Shown here piece by piece: positions 1-11,810 of a DNA stretch of 64,000 nucleotides. The DNA is taken from the NCBI GenBank assembly GCA_030762175.1, contig CM060831.1, forward strand, positions 136,088,001 to 136,152,000, written 5' to 3'. The notes under the pieces are model-generated. The model saw only the letters and a list, made by a program, of their open reading frames with translations. It searched no databases and had not been told where the DNA came from. The number at the start of each line of letters is the position of its first letter. The first letter of the stretch is position 1. A program made the translations under genes and the position numbers. The stretch is from Metallyticus violacea (Eukaryota > Arthropoda > Insecta > Mantodea > Metallyticidae).

Positions 1-1095
1 AGTAACAATTGCACGCTTTCGAGACAAATTTGAGACTCAGGTACTGTATGCGATGTTCACAAGGGCAGATCTGGGAGACCTCGCACAGCAACAAGCCCCG
101 CGTCCTCGGCTATGGTTTTGAACGTTTTGAGCACTCACCGCAGAAATCTACAAAGCAAAGTGCACGTGAGACTGGGATTAGCAGAACCAGCGTATGTCGT
201 ATTATTAAAACAGCAAAGTTGAAAGTTTTCATTCCAAGGCTTTTGCATGCACTAAATGAAGATGACCCTGATCGGAGGATGTGTGAGTGGTTTTGGAACA
301 TAGTGCAAGATAATGAAGATTCATAGGGAATGTTGTTTGGTCCGATGAGACACAATTTTCGTTGAACGGTACTATTAACCGACATAACTGTATCTACTGG
401 TGTGCAAAATCAACATGTTATTTTGGAAAAGGTTGTTAATTTACCTGGAATTAATGTTTGGTTTGGGCTAATTGGACCATTCTTTTTTGAAGGATTAGTA
501 ACGAGCTGGGTGTACATGAACATGATATGCACATCCGTCTTACCCGCCATTCATACACTCTCTGGAAATGAGGAATTTTACTTCCAACAGGATGGTGCAC
601 CACCACATTACCACCAGATGTACGTGCGTACCTTGATGTTAATCTTCCAAGGTACAGGATAGGACGAAGAGGCCCGATTGAGTTTCCACCACGTTCTCCG
701 GATCTAACTCCGTTGAACTTCTACCTATGGGGAACTCTTTAAGGATGTTGTATATCGTAGAAAACCAGCTACACTGGCAGCACTTCGGGAAGAAATTCAA
801 ACGGCATGATCGCTGAGGACACTTTCGCAAACGTTGCTCAATCAGTAGTTCAACGTACTCAGAAGTGTATCGACGCCGATGGAGGGCATTTTGAGCAACT
901 GTTGTAACTGTAAAAGTCTAAGATGATTCGTGCTTATCATTTTCTGTTTGTGTGAATTCAGGTTTGTTATGCTAACACAGTTTTTTCTTTGTTTGAAATG
1001 TGTATATATATTTACTGTTAATTTGTTACATTGATAATAGTGTTACTTTATTTTTGTTTTTCTTTTATATTATGTATATATATTGGCACCCTCTG
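1..1095 (+). pseudogene. DD41D-like mariner transposon, copy 1 (left end outside window), decayed transposase
   Basis: Decayed cut-and-paste transposase of the Tc1/mariner superfamily. Reading through several frames gives the N-terminal DKFET block near position 30, the first catalytic Asp in VWSDETQF (codon 344), the second in QQDGAPPH (codon 591), and the third-acid region RSPDLTPLNFYLW, where the acidic residue is Asn (codon 716). The second-to-third spacing is about 41 residues allowing for indels. That is unlike classical mariner (34) and suggests the DD41D group. The C-terminus GGHFEQLL ends at 906. The 3' terminal repeat GGCACCCTCTG ends at 1095, followed by TA. The 5' end lies beyond the window. 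Frameshifts, a lost third acid and an insertion in the terminal repeat make it dead. Copies at 46120 and 60930 belong to the same family. Confidence 0.85.
1006..1083 (+). repeat. Repeat R, short copy inserted in the 3' terminal repeat of the DD41D element
   Basis: Compared with the intact family ends at 46547 and 62211, about 75 bp of extra sequence separates the inner part of the terminal repeat from its last 15 bases. The insert carries the block GTTAATTTGTTACATTG, which is also found at 14.9, 15.2 and 43.35 kb, and is flanked on both sides by TA repeats. Its class is unknown. Confidence 0.6.
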
Positions 1096-1135
1096 TATAT
1101 GTTATATGTGCACCATTATGTATTTTATTCTCAAT

Positions 1136-1250
1136 CTACTTGAGTATGCATCTTACTCGTAGCTTGGGCCATTTCGATGTAAATATTTACCAAAAGAATG
1201 ACACCTTAAAAAAAGAACTAAAACTTCTAATTCTGAAATAATGATGTATA
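1136..1250 (-). mobile_element. Tc1-like element 3' end fragment
   Basis: This segment is a diverged duplicate of 2475-2590, including TTGAGTATGCATCTT and AAAAGAATGACACCTT. At the second site it lies directly beyond the C-terminus of a Tc1-like transposase remnant, so it probably represents that element's 3' untranslated or terminal region. No coding sequence is present. Confidence 0.5.
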
Positions 1251-2465
1251 TAATATAATGATGTATATATATTGAGGAAGACTTGTGGTGCATTTGTGGC
1301 AATTTATTTGCTAATTGTTCTTTGTTACTTGCGCCACTACATAAATATGGTCTTGAAGAACGGGTTTTATATACATTACGTATATTACATTTATATGCAT
1401 TACGTAATTTGTCATTATTATACAGAGCGTATCACAAGCTCTAGTATAGGCTTGCAAACGTCATGGATTATCTTACTCTCTGCCATAGTTTATGTATCTG
1501 CTGGCAACGAATTTCTACGTTTGCAATAGACCAATGATCTTTACCATATCCATACGTAGAGATTTCAATGTATTCAGATGCGGGGAAGGAACGGAGCAGA
1601 ATGTCGATCCTCCATTTCCAATGCATTTATTTTGGAATCGCCGACCTAGAACCGCTCTAAAAGCACGACAATGATGAGGGTTGCCACATCATGCATAAAT
1701 TACGTAAGACGCATTTAAAAATAAGAAGAGAGTGAATGTCCGAAATTCGGTACTCTTTCTGTTTGAGTATCCAGCTGTCTTTTACATTGTATCATTTTCC
1801 TTTTGTGCCGAAATTCTGCCTCATAATACTGGTGTTATGTTACGTGCCGAAGAACTGATTCTTAGGACTATAAAATTAAATTGTATCATCTGGAATTAAA
1901 TTGATGTGATTTTAATTAATGGTGCACGAAAATTGGATCTCCGTTTTTCTGAAAACCGGTTATATGCTAATTTTGAGAATTTTCCACACGCTAACTGCTA
2001 GAATAATCTTATTTTAATCAGCTACCAGCGCGGCATTGCATGATCACCTTAATAATTAGATGTCGCCATAAAACGTTTAATTTCAGAATGTTCATGGTTG
2101 TTATTACTTCCCATTCTTAAGTTGTCGAATCTCATCCGAAATGAAACAGGAGATGTTTACAAAATTTGCATGCAATTTGCACTTATTTTGCGCAATTTAA
2201 CACAAAATTTCCTTATTTATAGGCTCCTTTTTAACTTCCTCGATGTGTGTTGATCAACTTTATAGGACAACACTTTGCACTGCTTTGGTCAAGGTAGTGG
2301 AATGTGTTTGCCTTGAAAAGAACATGACTTTTGCTAGAGTTCTTGAAGAACATTTTGTTTCAGTGACAGAACTATATCTAACATCTTTTATTAATAAGAC
2401 CAAAATCTGTATTTGTAATGTTCACTTTAGTTCCCAATAAGATAATCGGAGCCAGCGAAGTATTC
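1251..2465. other. No recognisable gene or element
   Basis: AT-rich unique-looking sequence. Open frames of 60-85 codons occur but none has a recognisable motif, and several lack an ATG. Nothing else was seen. Confidence 0.5.
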
Positions 2466-3290
2466 TAAGTCCACTTGAGTATGCATCTTCATCGCATCTT
2501 GGGTCATTTTCGATGTACAATATTTTCTAAAAGAATGACACCTTAAAAAAAAAGAAATAAAATTTATAATTATGAAATAATGATGAATAATTCCAACCAA
2601 AATTACAGATAAAGAATTGAAAAAATAATGACTTTCTTCTAATTTGTAATCAGTTGGACGACCGTGTTTTGTATGCTCTTGGCTCATTTCAGCATCCAGT
2701 CAAACACACTACTGCTTGGTGATTCTCCTCCAAAAGTTGAATATTTGGAATCTCAGTTCTTTACTTGTCTTAGGCTTCTGCTTGTACAATTTGTGTCCCA
2801 TTGTGTTCTAAGTTTTCTCAATGGGGTTAAGATCAGAATTCCAAATTGGCTATGGCAGAACTTCCACATTATAACTGGTAACCCCTTTCATTATGATCTT
2901 GTTCCTTTTGAAAGGTGAAACTTTCTCTAGAAGATTAAAAACAGAGGAAAGTATTACTTTTACGATTATCTTTACTATTTGTAGATCCTCAACAACACTG
3001 CCCTCTCCTGAGTCTTCTGATGTGACACACCCCCATATCAATCTCCATGTTGCACTGCAGAAGCTAAACAAGGATGAACTACTCAGTTTTGCAATATAAT
3101 TCAAACCGACCTTCTGTTAAGTTGATTCATCCTTCCCAAACCTCTCTCGGCACCATTTAAGGCGAACCTTTCTGTATCACTGAGAAGAGGTTTTCGATGC
3201 CATTTCGGGTTCATTCTGAAGGCTTAAAACAGCCATCAAATTTATATGGGATGTTTTGCTGAGCAACAGAAGCCTTCTCTCCTGCCTGGG
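2466..3290 (-). pseudogene. Tc1-like transposase remnant (DDE)
   Basis: On the minus strand, successive frames give a Tc1-type order. A FSDTERFALNG-like first-Asp block lies near 3170, then a WGCVTSEDSGEG block near 3020 (the family's VWGCF region), then SDLNPIEKT near 2830, which carries the catalytic Glu. The C-terminal stretch MSQEHTKHGRPTDY lies near 2660 and resembles the usual Tc1 C-terminal end before the stop. The second Asp motif (DNDPKH in the family) is not visible and in-frame stops are frequent. A 3' non-coding tail at 2475-2590 is shared with 1136-1250. Clear terminal repeats were not found. An old inactive copy. Confidence 0.6.
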
Positions 3291-5536
3291 CGATGTCATG
3301 CGAGGGGCACTTGAGACTTATTACAAATAATATCACGAGAGGGCCTGAATTTACCTGGGAAGCACAGACATTCGAGGGATATTTATTAGGACTATTTCAC
3401 GAACAAAATAAGAATTTATATATAATTCCTGTAAACTTAGCTTACAAAAATTGTAAAAATTCTATATTTGTATTTAACCTCTTCAAGCAATCTTGTGACA
3501 GAGGAATTCTGATTGTCAGTAATGCCAACAGAGAAGAGCAAAATAAGATTTGGAACAATTTCATGAATAGAATAAGAATAAAAGTAATATATATATATAT
3601 ATATTTATTTATTTATTTGAAATTCGCACACTTCTATTCTATTCAGAAACTGTGAGACTGAAATGGACAAAAGTCAACTATTAGAATCGCTTCCGTTCCA
3701 TTTTCTAATACCAACTGAGGAAAAAAAAATAACAAAGTGTCTTTATTTTTCTTTGCAATATGTGGTTGGGAATTCCTGAAGATAAGATCAATTTGCACAT
3801 TTGAACATCACCAAAATGCTTTGAAGAACTCTCCATTTTGTGTTATGATTGTCAATTGTCCATGCTTTTGTTGTCCATAACTCCCCACCATCTCTAGCAA
3901 AAGTGCTCAGTGATGCGTGTTCAGGAATTATATAGTGGAGGTGTAGAGTTGGCTACACTGATCACAAGACAAATGCAAGTCACGTGATAAAACTGATTTG
4001 GTAATTTTTCGACAATTTCTCTCCTAATCTGGCTGTGATTAATTGAAATTCAAACTTTTGTTTCGTTTCATTGGTTAACTTTAAGATGACGTCACACGAG
4101 TGAAATAGTCAGGCAAATTTCCCCGGAAAATACTTTTTTTCACATATCTCAGAAACTATGTACCTGTATGACTTAACCGCTTTGTATTTTCCAATCATCA
4201 TACATTTAATGTAGGTACTTGGGCACACTTTGTTGCCCCATTTTTACAAAACCTGCACAAAATATTACAGAAAATTTAAAGCCCATTTAATAATATAATT
4301 TTTGCAATATTTTCATTATAATTGTGTTTTGTTAGTGGAGCAGCGATGCCAGCATTTATACAGTACTCAGAAACTTCGAGCTGATCAATTGGTGCCAAAG
4401 TTGAATTTTTATACTTAAAAAAAATGTAGTTCCTTTTCCATAAATTTGAAAATATTTTGAGTCTTATCCATTCTAGGTGAAAAAAGATTAATTTAAATTA
4501 TTTTTATTTTTCAAGTAGCTGCTAAACTAAATTTGACTGATCAAACTTAGACAGTCTTAAAATTATGAATTACTTTTATTTAAAAAATCGATTTTTTTAC
4601 ACGTGAGACCAAATGAACATTATAGATAGCTCACATATTTTAAGCTAGGAGACTTTTCTCACCAAAAGATAATATTCCTAATGTTTAATCAAGGTAGGCA
4701 ATGACAAAAAATCAAATGTATGTCTGTTTTCGAGAGGTACCTTTATTCTTCTTGCAGCTATTGTACAAATTCAAGGTACTGAGCATGTCATCCCCTTATT
4801 AATATCGCTGTAAGAGGCAGCGATTCATGTCCTATCCAGAATGTATATCTCTTGCCTAAATGCAGGTCTCACTTCAACACTCACTCATTGCTCCGATAAG
4901 ATGTATTCATACACGTCAGCCACTGTTCTTGTTTAAGAAGTCTTACCAATGACTTGGTTCGTTAAAGCAAAGCATAAATGGAAACGATATATTAACACAT
5001 TTTGGTAAATCGTTCTCTTCTAGCAAACCTGGGTATGATAATTGATGGCTATGCTTGTTTATCAGTTGTTAAAGATATTCTGTGGAATTGAATTTATATA
5101 TTAATTTTTTCTACCTATCAATGCTGCTCTGAGAATGCATTTCGAAACAGAACAGCTTGCCTTTCTTACAAGGAAAATCCTCGGGTTCAATCAAAATCGC
5201 ACCAAAAAATTGGTTATACGCCTTTTATATACTTGCCTATAATTCAATGTTAATATTGCAGAAAAATAAATATCACCATTTAATTTAAAAGTAAATAAAT
5301 TATAACTGAAATTTATAGGATTTTATTTCTTCGAACTCGAGAAATCTTATCTAATAAAACGGCACATATGCTGTAAGGAGTCTTCCTGTATTGTAAGAAA
5401 GTGATTTTAGAGTTGAAAGTGGTTCTACACAGTTTGCTGAATAAAAATTGTTTTAGGTAAGATGTCGATTAGATTGTAAATACTTTTCAGTTGACGTTCT
5501 GTCTTCATATAATGACACATTATACCTAATTAAATA
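3291..5536. other. No recognisable gene or element
   Basis: About 2.2 kb of AT-rich sequence. A 120-codon open frame at 3293-3655 has no recognisable domain and begins at an ATG with no known context. A short TA array sits at about 3585-3604, followed by TTTA repeats. Nothing else could be supported. Confidence 0.5.
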
Positions 5537-5537
5537 T

Positions 5538-5769
5538 TGTGGCCGAGGTCCTTAAGGCGCGTACTCGTGAGCGGAAGATCTGGAGTTCGAATCCCGCTAA
5601 GACCGTTCTCCCTGACTGTGGTTTCTTCCAGGTTTTCCTCAGTCCTCATAAATGGCAAATGCCGGGGAGATACACTAACTTAGCCCTGGAACGTTTCCTT
5701 CTTTAAAAAAATACTCGTATCATTAGAGTCCACCGCCTGTGATAAACACTACTAAAAAAAAAAAAAAAA
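5538..5769 (+). mobile_element. SINE-A copy (tRNA-derived)
   Basis: The head contains an A-box-like GTGGCCGAGG and a B-box GTTCGAATCC (internal RNA polymerase III promoter). The family body follows (TTCCAGGTTTTCCTCAG, AAATGGCAAATGCCGGG, GGAACGTTTCCTTC), then a deletion near the 3' end and a poly-A tail. The head resembles a serine/leucine-type tRNA. Slightly diverged from the family consensus. Confidence 0.9.
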
Positions 5770-5787
5770 CGCACACACACACACACA
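5770..5787. repeat. (CA)n microsatellite after a SINE tail
   Basis: A CA dinucleotide run directly follows the SINE-A poly-A tail. Confidence 0.85.
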
Positions 5788-5789
5788 GT

Positions 5790-8255
5790 GTCAAGGAGAG
5801 TCATGGTCAACGCAAAGTAACTTAAACTGAACCGCTGCTTTCCAGACTGGATTCGCTATTTCACACATCAGGTAGCCCTCCTTGTCATTTATCTCAAGAC
5901 GAATGTCGTTGGATTAACCGAAGCGCCTATTTTGGTATCTTTTCTTACAGAGAAATAAATCACAGAAGATTTAACGGCGGAGTTTATTTATGGCGAAATA
6001 TCCTGTTGTCTATTATAATTGCCACTTCCATAAGAAACGCGTTAAGCCGACCCAACATTTTCTCATTTTCTCATTAGCAACAAGTATGACTTCAGCAGGT
6101 GTCTGCATTTGATCCCGGGAGAATTGTGGCATGCCGAGAGTGCGGGATGTCATTCCAAGAAATTGGGTGCTCATGCTGGAAGAACTGCATTCACACCGAG
6201 AGGATTGAGAGATCAGTGCATTGAGGTAGGACAAACACACAGACGCGAAGGATCCCAACGGCCTAGAATGAGAAGATAGACATCATTTCCGCATGTCAAT
6301 TATGAATGTGTTGCAGTTTTAATGGCCAGAAGTGTAATATTTTTCTTGCAGAATCCCCAAAATTAGGCGAGTAAAATTAGAAGGCTAATAACGAACTTTT
6401 GATATATTTTCCAGCATATCAGGTTTTGTTTTTTAAAGATTAGGGGCCGTTCAAGTCCACCTTCATTAGTTTCATTAGCGTAGCTGCTCGACTGTTTCTC
6501 GTATGAACTTAAATACATATGCTCACGTGTCTAAAGAAAATATTAAAATTAAAAGCATTTTCCACAACGACACTACCATGTAGATGTAAGCACACGATAC
6601 AACGCATTATCTGGTACTGATATTTTCATGCCTTCTCCCTCGTGGTCTAAGAATTTGCTTGTACCGCTGATTATGCAGATTAATAGCAAAACCGTCCTCG
6701 GATATCTTAAAGAGACTTATGGGGAAGTCAAGAGTTTCCTTGTTAACAAGAAGTAAAGAGACATGCAGTCTTTGCAAAGAGACGACAGGCATATCGGGAT
6801 CCTTGACAACCCTACCTTCACGTCTCTATTGTATACTCGATGAACTTCATAGTGGTTAAGGCAAAACACAACATTCACAATGAAAACATTACATAAATAT
6901 TCCGCAATGTAAATATGACAAAAAAGAACAGGGCATTAATTTTTTACGTGAACATCAGAACATTTTGAAGTGTAGGTGTAGGATACTGAATATTAATCAG
7001 TTTGAACACGACAACCGATTTCTTTATAAGCATCCAGCATTCCTGCACTTTTTGTCTGCAGTCGGGGGACTTAATTTAATCAGGAAATTCATGCAAAACC
7101 ATTTGAAATTTACTCCTTCTGTATTAGATATCTACCTATTGTCCCATATTTTTTTAGTTTTTCGGCTTTGATTTATAAAATGTTTCACTTAGATACCTAA
7201 ACACTTTTGGATTTGTCTTTCCATTTGTCTTCATTATAAAATGAAGGGTAGGAGTAAAACGTTAGACATTTCTTCTTCTCGACTACACTTGCGTCTTTTC
7301 CCCCATGTATGTCTTATGTAGTATCTCAGAGGTGTTCGGTCTAGGTATAGGAAACAGCGGAATTTCGTAACCCTGGATACCAGATGCTGGACGTTTGGAA
7401 TGTAGATGAGAAAAAATTATGCATACACAGCAAAACAGTACACTTAACAATGCATGCCATGTACAGAAAGGCTAGTGGTGCTCGCGAAAAATTGCAACGA
7501 AATAACAAGGGAATTAAGAATAAATTAAAACTATACTTGATAAAAAAAACTGAAACAGATTTATAATCAGCACATTGATATCTTCCACCAAGACAATTTG
7601 TTGCGAAAATTATCGTTCGCCATTTTAAGTACTTATTTAATTACCCAGATCACCACTCACGTCACAGAAAAACAAGCCGAATTCTAAATTACCGGATTTG
7701 AAATGAGGATGTTGTGAATAAGCCTTGCTGAAGGATATCGTTGCAGATGGATGGAACACGAGTTTCCATTTAGTCAGAAGAAAGCCCGGAGTACAAAAGT
7801 AGTTAACTGTACCGGAGATAAAACTCGATTAAGTACCTGGAAGGTTCCAGGAGAGGGAAAGTTCCTAATGAATACTTATATGCCATTACAATAAATGGAG
7901 TGGAATGCCGTAATAAGAGCCAATTTTTATAAACATTGTGCTGGGTGAGATGTAACAAATAGGCACATCTTTACAATTTATAACAATATTATATAGAAAC
8001 AGTGCATTGGATTTTGCCGTTTTTGCACGAATTAATTGGTTTTCAATCGATACTCTAGCTTCTCCTCCCTTTTTCCTCAGGGAGCCATATGAGTATGGTG
8101 TGCTTGGAGCGGGCTGGTTCGCCATTGGCTCAAGAAAATCATATGTTCACAAAATTGTAGGTCCTGGCCATGATAGATGGCGACTTCACTACACTTGCTT
8201 CTCTTCCTTTGAAAACCGACAGGAGATTTTAAATTGCTAGGCCCGGAGCATTCTT
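5790..8255. other. No recognisable gene or element
   Basis: About 2.5 kb. Minus-strand frames at 6013-6258 and 6607-6792 and plus frames at 6965-7171 and 8007-8240 are open for 60-81 codons but show no known domain or repeat homology within the window. The GC-richer segment 8040-8220 could be a decayed coding fragment but was not identified. Confidence 0.45.
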
Positions 8256-8259
8256 CGTA

Positions 8260-9200
8260 GAATTATCATGGTTTTGATGCTCTCTCAACGTAGTCCCCGT
8301 TGGATGCAATGCACTTGTCACTGCGTTTCTGCCAGTCTTCAAAGACATGCTGGAAACCATTGACTGGTCCTTCAGAATCGCCTCCCTCCCTCACTGAGGG
8401 AGGTTTTCCAGGTTTCCAGGTTTTCCTCAGTCCTCATAACTGGAAAATGCCGGGGAGGTACCCTAAACTTAGGCCTGGAACGTTTCCTTCCTTAAAAAAA
8501 TCCTTTCGCAATTTATCATTTCATTTCATATATCCTCAGTGTCATCGCCTGTGGTCCCACAGTAGTAAAAACGGGCGTTAAACACCATAAAAAAAAAAAA
8601 AATAATCGCTCCGCAGCCTCCACCTGATGGAAAATGCCTCCCGCAATGCTGTTTCCTCAATTTGGAGGAAAAAGAGAAAGTTGCATGGAGCTAAATCTGA
8701 ACTTTATGGAGCATGAGATACGCACTTCATATTGATCTTTGGGAGATTTCAACAATATTTGCTGAGGTGCGGTCATGCATTATCGTAGTGCAGAATTCAG
8801 CTTGTTGCAGGGAATGTGTCCTTTTGTGTATGATATGGACAGTCTTTTTCAGGACATTTCTGTAGTATTGTTCGGTTACAGTTGTCTGTGCAGCTATGAC
8901 ATGCTGGTAAATCATTCCTTGAAAATCGAAAAATGAGATGACCATATATTTTCACCAGAAGCAACTGGACTTTTGTATTGGTAACGATGGATTTTTTCAC
9001 AGAGAGATTTGCTGTTTGCTCTCAAGATCGAAGTCAAGTTTCATCAGCTGTATTGGAAACAACCGTGCACAAACACGTCTCGTTTGCAACTTTTCAGTTA
9101 CCAGCATGTAACACAAACTCCACAGGGCTTCTGTAACATTGCATAGGCCTCAGTTGAAGATTTGTTGAGCCGAAAACAGAATTTCAGAACAGCATAATGT
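8260..9200 (-). pseudogene. Decayed mariner transposase, interrupted by a SINE
   Basis: The minus strand near 8727-8945 reads FFDFQGMIYQHV followed by EQYYRNVLKK. This is the mariner segment lying between the first and second catalytic Asp. The right part, 8960-9060, and the left part, 8280-8380 and 8600-8720, match the homologous copy at 25690-26560 in the same order (for example GCGTTTCTGCCAGTCTTC). A SINE-A fragment (8382-8602) splits the left part. Stops and frameshifts are frequent, and terminal repeats were not identified with confidence. Confidence 0.65.
8382..8602 (+). mobile_element. SINE-A copy, 5' truncated, nested in a mariner
   Basis: It lacks the tRNA head and starts at the CTCCCTCACTGAGGG part of the family body. 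It runs through to GTAGTAAAAACGGGCG and a 14-base A tail. The flanks share AATCGCCTCC / AATCGCTCCG, a likely target duplication, and the mariner sequence resumes after the tail. Confidence 0.85.
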
Positions 9201-9226
9201 TCGTTACTTGTCATTTCTATTTTGTG

Positions 9227-9508
9227 ACCGCCACGAGTGGCCGAGGTCGTTAAGGCGCGGACTCGTGAGCGGGAGGTCTGGGGCTCGAATCTCGCCAGGA
9301 CCGTCCTCCCTGACTGAGGGTTTTTCCAGATTTTCCTCAGTCCTCATAAATGGCAAATGTCGGGGAGGTACCTTAAACTTAGGGCTGGAACGTTCCCTTC
9401 TTAAAATAAAAAAAATCCTTTCCCAACTTATCATTTCATCTCATGTATCATAAGTGTCCACCGCCTGTGGTGGTAGTAAAAACGGGCATTAAACACTTTT
9501 AAAAAAAC
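9227..9508 (+). mobile_element. SINE-A copy, full length
   Basis: Near-complete family member with tRNA-like head (A-box GTGGCCGAGG, region GGCGCGGACTCGTGAGCG), family body and the end CGGGCATTAAACACTTTT with an A tail. It lies immediately beyond the decayed mariner at 8260-9200 and may have landed in that element's distal part. Confidence 0.92.
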
Positions 9509-9627
9509 CTCAATTTTGTTGTAGACAGAACAGAACATGTCTCTATTTGCACACCTCTCACAGGCGGGATATAGAAGTGGCAACAGCTAAACTAGCAACA
9601 CGAGTACATTACATAACAATGTACAAA

Positions 9628-9745
9628 TATTAATTAAAACAGTTAAAATCTTCCGAACTGTTTTGCCGTGGTCCATGGTTTAAATTGCTACCACGGATTT
9701 CACCAACTGCTTCGGTTGGCATCATCAGTGGACGATGAACAGCAC
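9628..9745 (-). repeat. Repeat E copy 1 with hammerhead-like CTGATGA...GAAA core
   Basis: Diverged inverted copy of 59395-59520. On the minus strand it reads CTGATGA (9728-9722). A perfect 5-bp hairpin stem follows (CCAAC/GTTGG, 9719-9703), then GAAA (9701-9698), then a 7-bp stem pairing 9696-9690 with 9672-9666. This order resembles the hammerhead ribozyme core found in Penelope-like and other retroelements. The expected U-H cleavage dinucleotide directly after the last stem is not in the canonical place, so function is uncertain. Confidence 0.55.
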
Positions 9746-10755
9746 TTGACTGCTAGAAGATTACAATATTGATCTGTTTCTGTCTCGGTTTAGAAGATCG
9801 ATCGATCGATTGTAATGCCGGCCGGGAAAGCCTAAGAAATATTATAACAAAATTTTTGCGCAAGAAGTTATACGTGTAAAAAATCTGATCGTTCTTTAAA
9901 ATGTGTTTCTTAAAATTCTATTGTATATTATTATAATGGCTTAAGGTTTGGTTGTTATATATTTTGCTTGTCAAAGAATGTGCATCTGTAAGCGAAGGTA
10001 CAAAATTATAGTGATTCAGTCCCTTCATTAATTTTTTTATTACTTGGTAAATTAGGAGATTTTATTACACACCCGTTCCTTTAGATTTATTTGCCAGTAG
10101 TTAATTAATTGTTGTGTGGTAAATGTGGCAAACATTTGAAGATTTAGAGCACCAAATTGAAATATTTAAAGCTTCGTATTTAGTATTTTATTTATATAGT
10201 GATTTCAATGATGTATTGTTGGCATACAAAGTTTACATGTTAAAGCTATTTCCTTTTTATATAATAAGTTATTCAGAATTCAGATGTATTTTGCATGGGT
10301 TAGTATTCTGTGTTATTCAGCAAATTATATTGTTTTTTTTTCATTGTTAGAAATTAGAAATGATTCCTCTTTCCCTACTGCCAAGTTATCTTTCCATAGT
10401 CATATCTTGTGGGGTTTGCTCCAGCATTCTCCCTTATTTAAAACAATCTGACATCAATAGGAGCTTGACGAATTCAGGTTATTAAATCATTTTACTTCAG
10501 ACAAGGTGCAGAGTAAAGTTATGCAAACGCAAATCTACAAAATTACTAATTATTTCTGTTCACTTTTAAAAAGCGTTTATAATCACGACTTTATTCTAAC
10601 ACTGTGTCCAAAAATGCAAACAAAATATTTATAAATTTTATTATTAAACAAATTTAGATTCCTAGAAAATTTCTTATTCGTTTAAATTTACAATAATATT
10701 ATTTTTGGCGATACAAGTGACAATTTCGATTATTTTATATTTTTTAGTAGACACA
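9746..10755. other. No recognisable gene or element
   Basis: AT-rich. A short GATC tandem run lies near 9797-9813. A 75-codon frame at 10123-10350 has no recognisable features. Confidence 0.5.
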
Positions 10756-10759
10756 TACT

Positions 10760-11810
10760 AGGATCTTTTGAAAAGTTTGGTAAAAATGAAAGTAAATTTA
10801 TTTTTGTAACATATTTTATTTCTCAATGTAATCTCCATCGATGTCTATACACTTGGTCTAGCGAATTTCCAATCGATCCAACGTATCAGAAGAATGGGAT
10901 TTGTCAATCTCTGTAAAATACTTATTGACGCCGATAATAACTTCTTAATGTGAAGAAAATTTCTTCCCACTAAGTTAAATGTTCAAATTCGGGAATAGGA
11001 AAAAGCCACTTGAGGTTTTAGGATGGATCAGGAATCAATTCATGCTGTAATAGCTTCTGTGTGGGCTGGAGCATTGTCACGGTGAAGGAATACTTTCTGT
11101 GCCAATCTTGATCGTTTTTCATTCAATGCATGTTTCATTAGCTCCAGCTCCAGCTATAATTCTGCCATTTTCCAAGTAGATACGCTCTCATCAGCCTTTG
11201 TCCATTGTTTCGCCTACTGCTTTGTCTTCGGAGTGTTATGCTGTACCCACGTTTCATCCACAGTCACGAATTGACGCAAAAAGCTCTGCTGTGGATGACC
11301 CAATGCCAGACACTGTGTTGAAATGCTCTTCAGCATGCGTTTCTGGTCAACAGTCAGAAACCGCGGCACCCAACTTGCCCACAGCTTTCTCGATTTTAAT
11401 TTTTCGTTCACTTTAGATGCCCATAACCTCAACTATCTCGCGCACTTGGATTACGATGTCATGGATTTTTCTTTGTGCTGATCTCAATTAGGCGACCGGA
11501 GCGCGCTTCATCTTCAATGTTTCTTGAACCAGGTTCATTCATTCAGAAATAAACTGTCGTCAATGCAGAGCTCTCAATTCTGATGAACTTCATCAATTCT
11601 GCTTTGATGTGTTTTGTAGTTCAACTCTTTAAATGCCTACGTTGAATAGCAGCATGGCAGCATGGCACGTGTGACACTGGTCACTTTGGATAGCTGTCAA
11701 CAATTAACTGAACATCATGTCTGACTGCAAATTTGTCCAAAACCGTTAAATGAACCACTCTTACCAACAATAGTGCCACTTATCAAATTTACCCACATTT
11801 CATAGAAATT
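10760..11810 (-). pseudogene. Decayed mariner transposase (SETMAR-like type)
   Basis: The minus strand gives, in order: NIEDEARSGRLIEIST near 11500 (N-terminal linker), KLWASWVPRFLTVDQKR then FVTVDETWVQHNTP at 11432-11214 (first catalytic Asp in VDETW), a second-Asp area near 11060 that is damaged, SSGFFLFPNLNI near 10990 (third-Asp region with the Asp lost), and RWTKCIDIDGDYIEK near 10840 at the C-terminus. Length fits a 1.1-1.3 kb mariner. Several frames and stops show it is inactive. Terminal repeats were not confirmed. Confidence 0.75.

Noticed and set aside
8007..8240. 77-codon frame (GC-richer) as a gene
   Set aside because: No splice context, domain or homologous copy could be seen, so it was left as unassigned.
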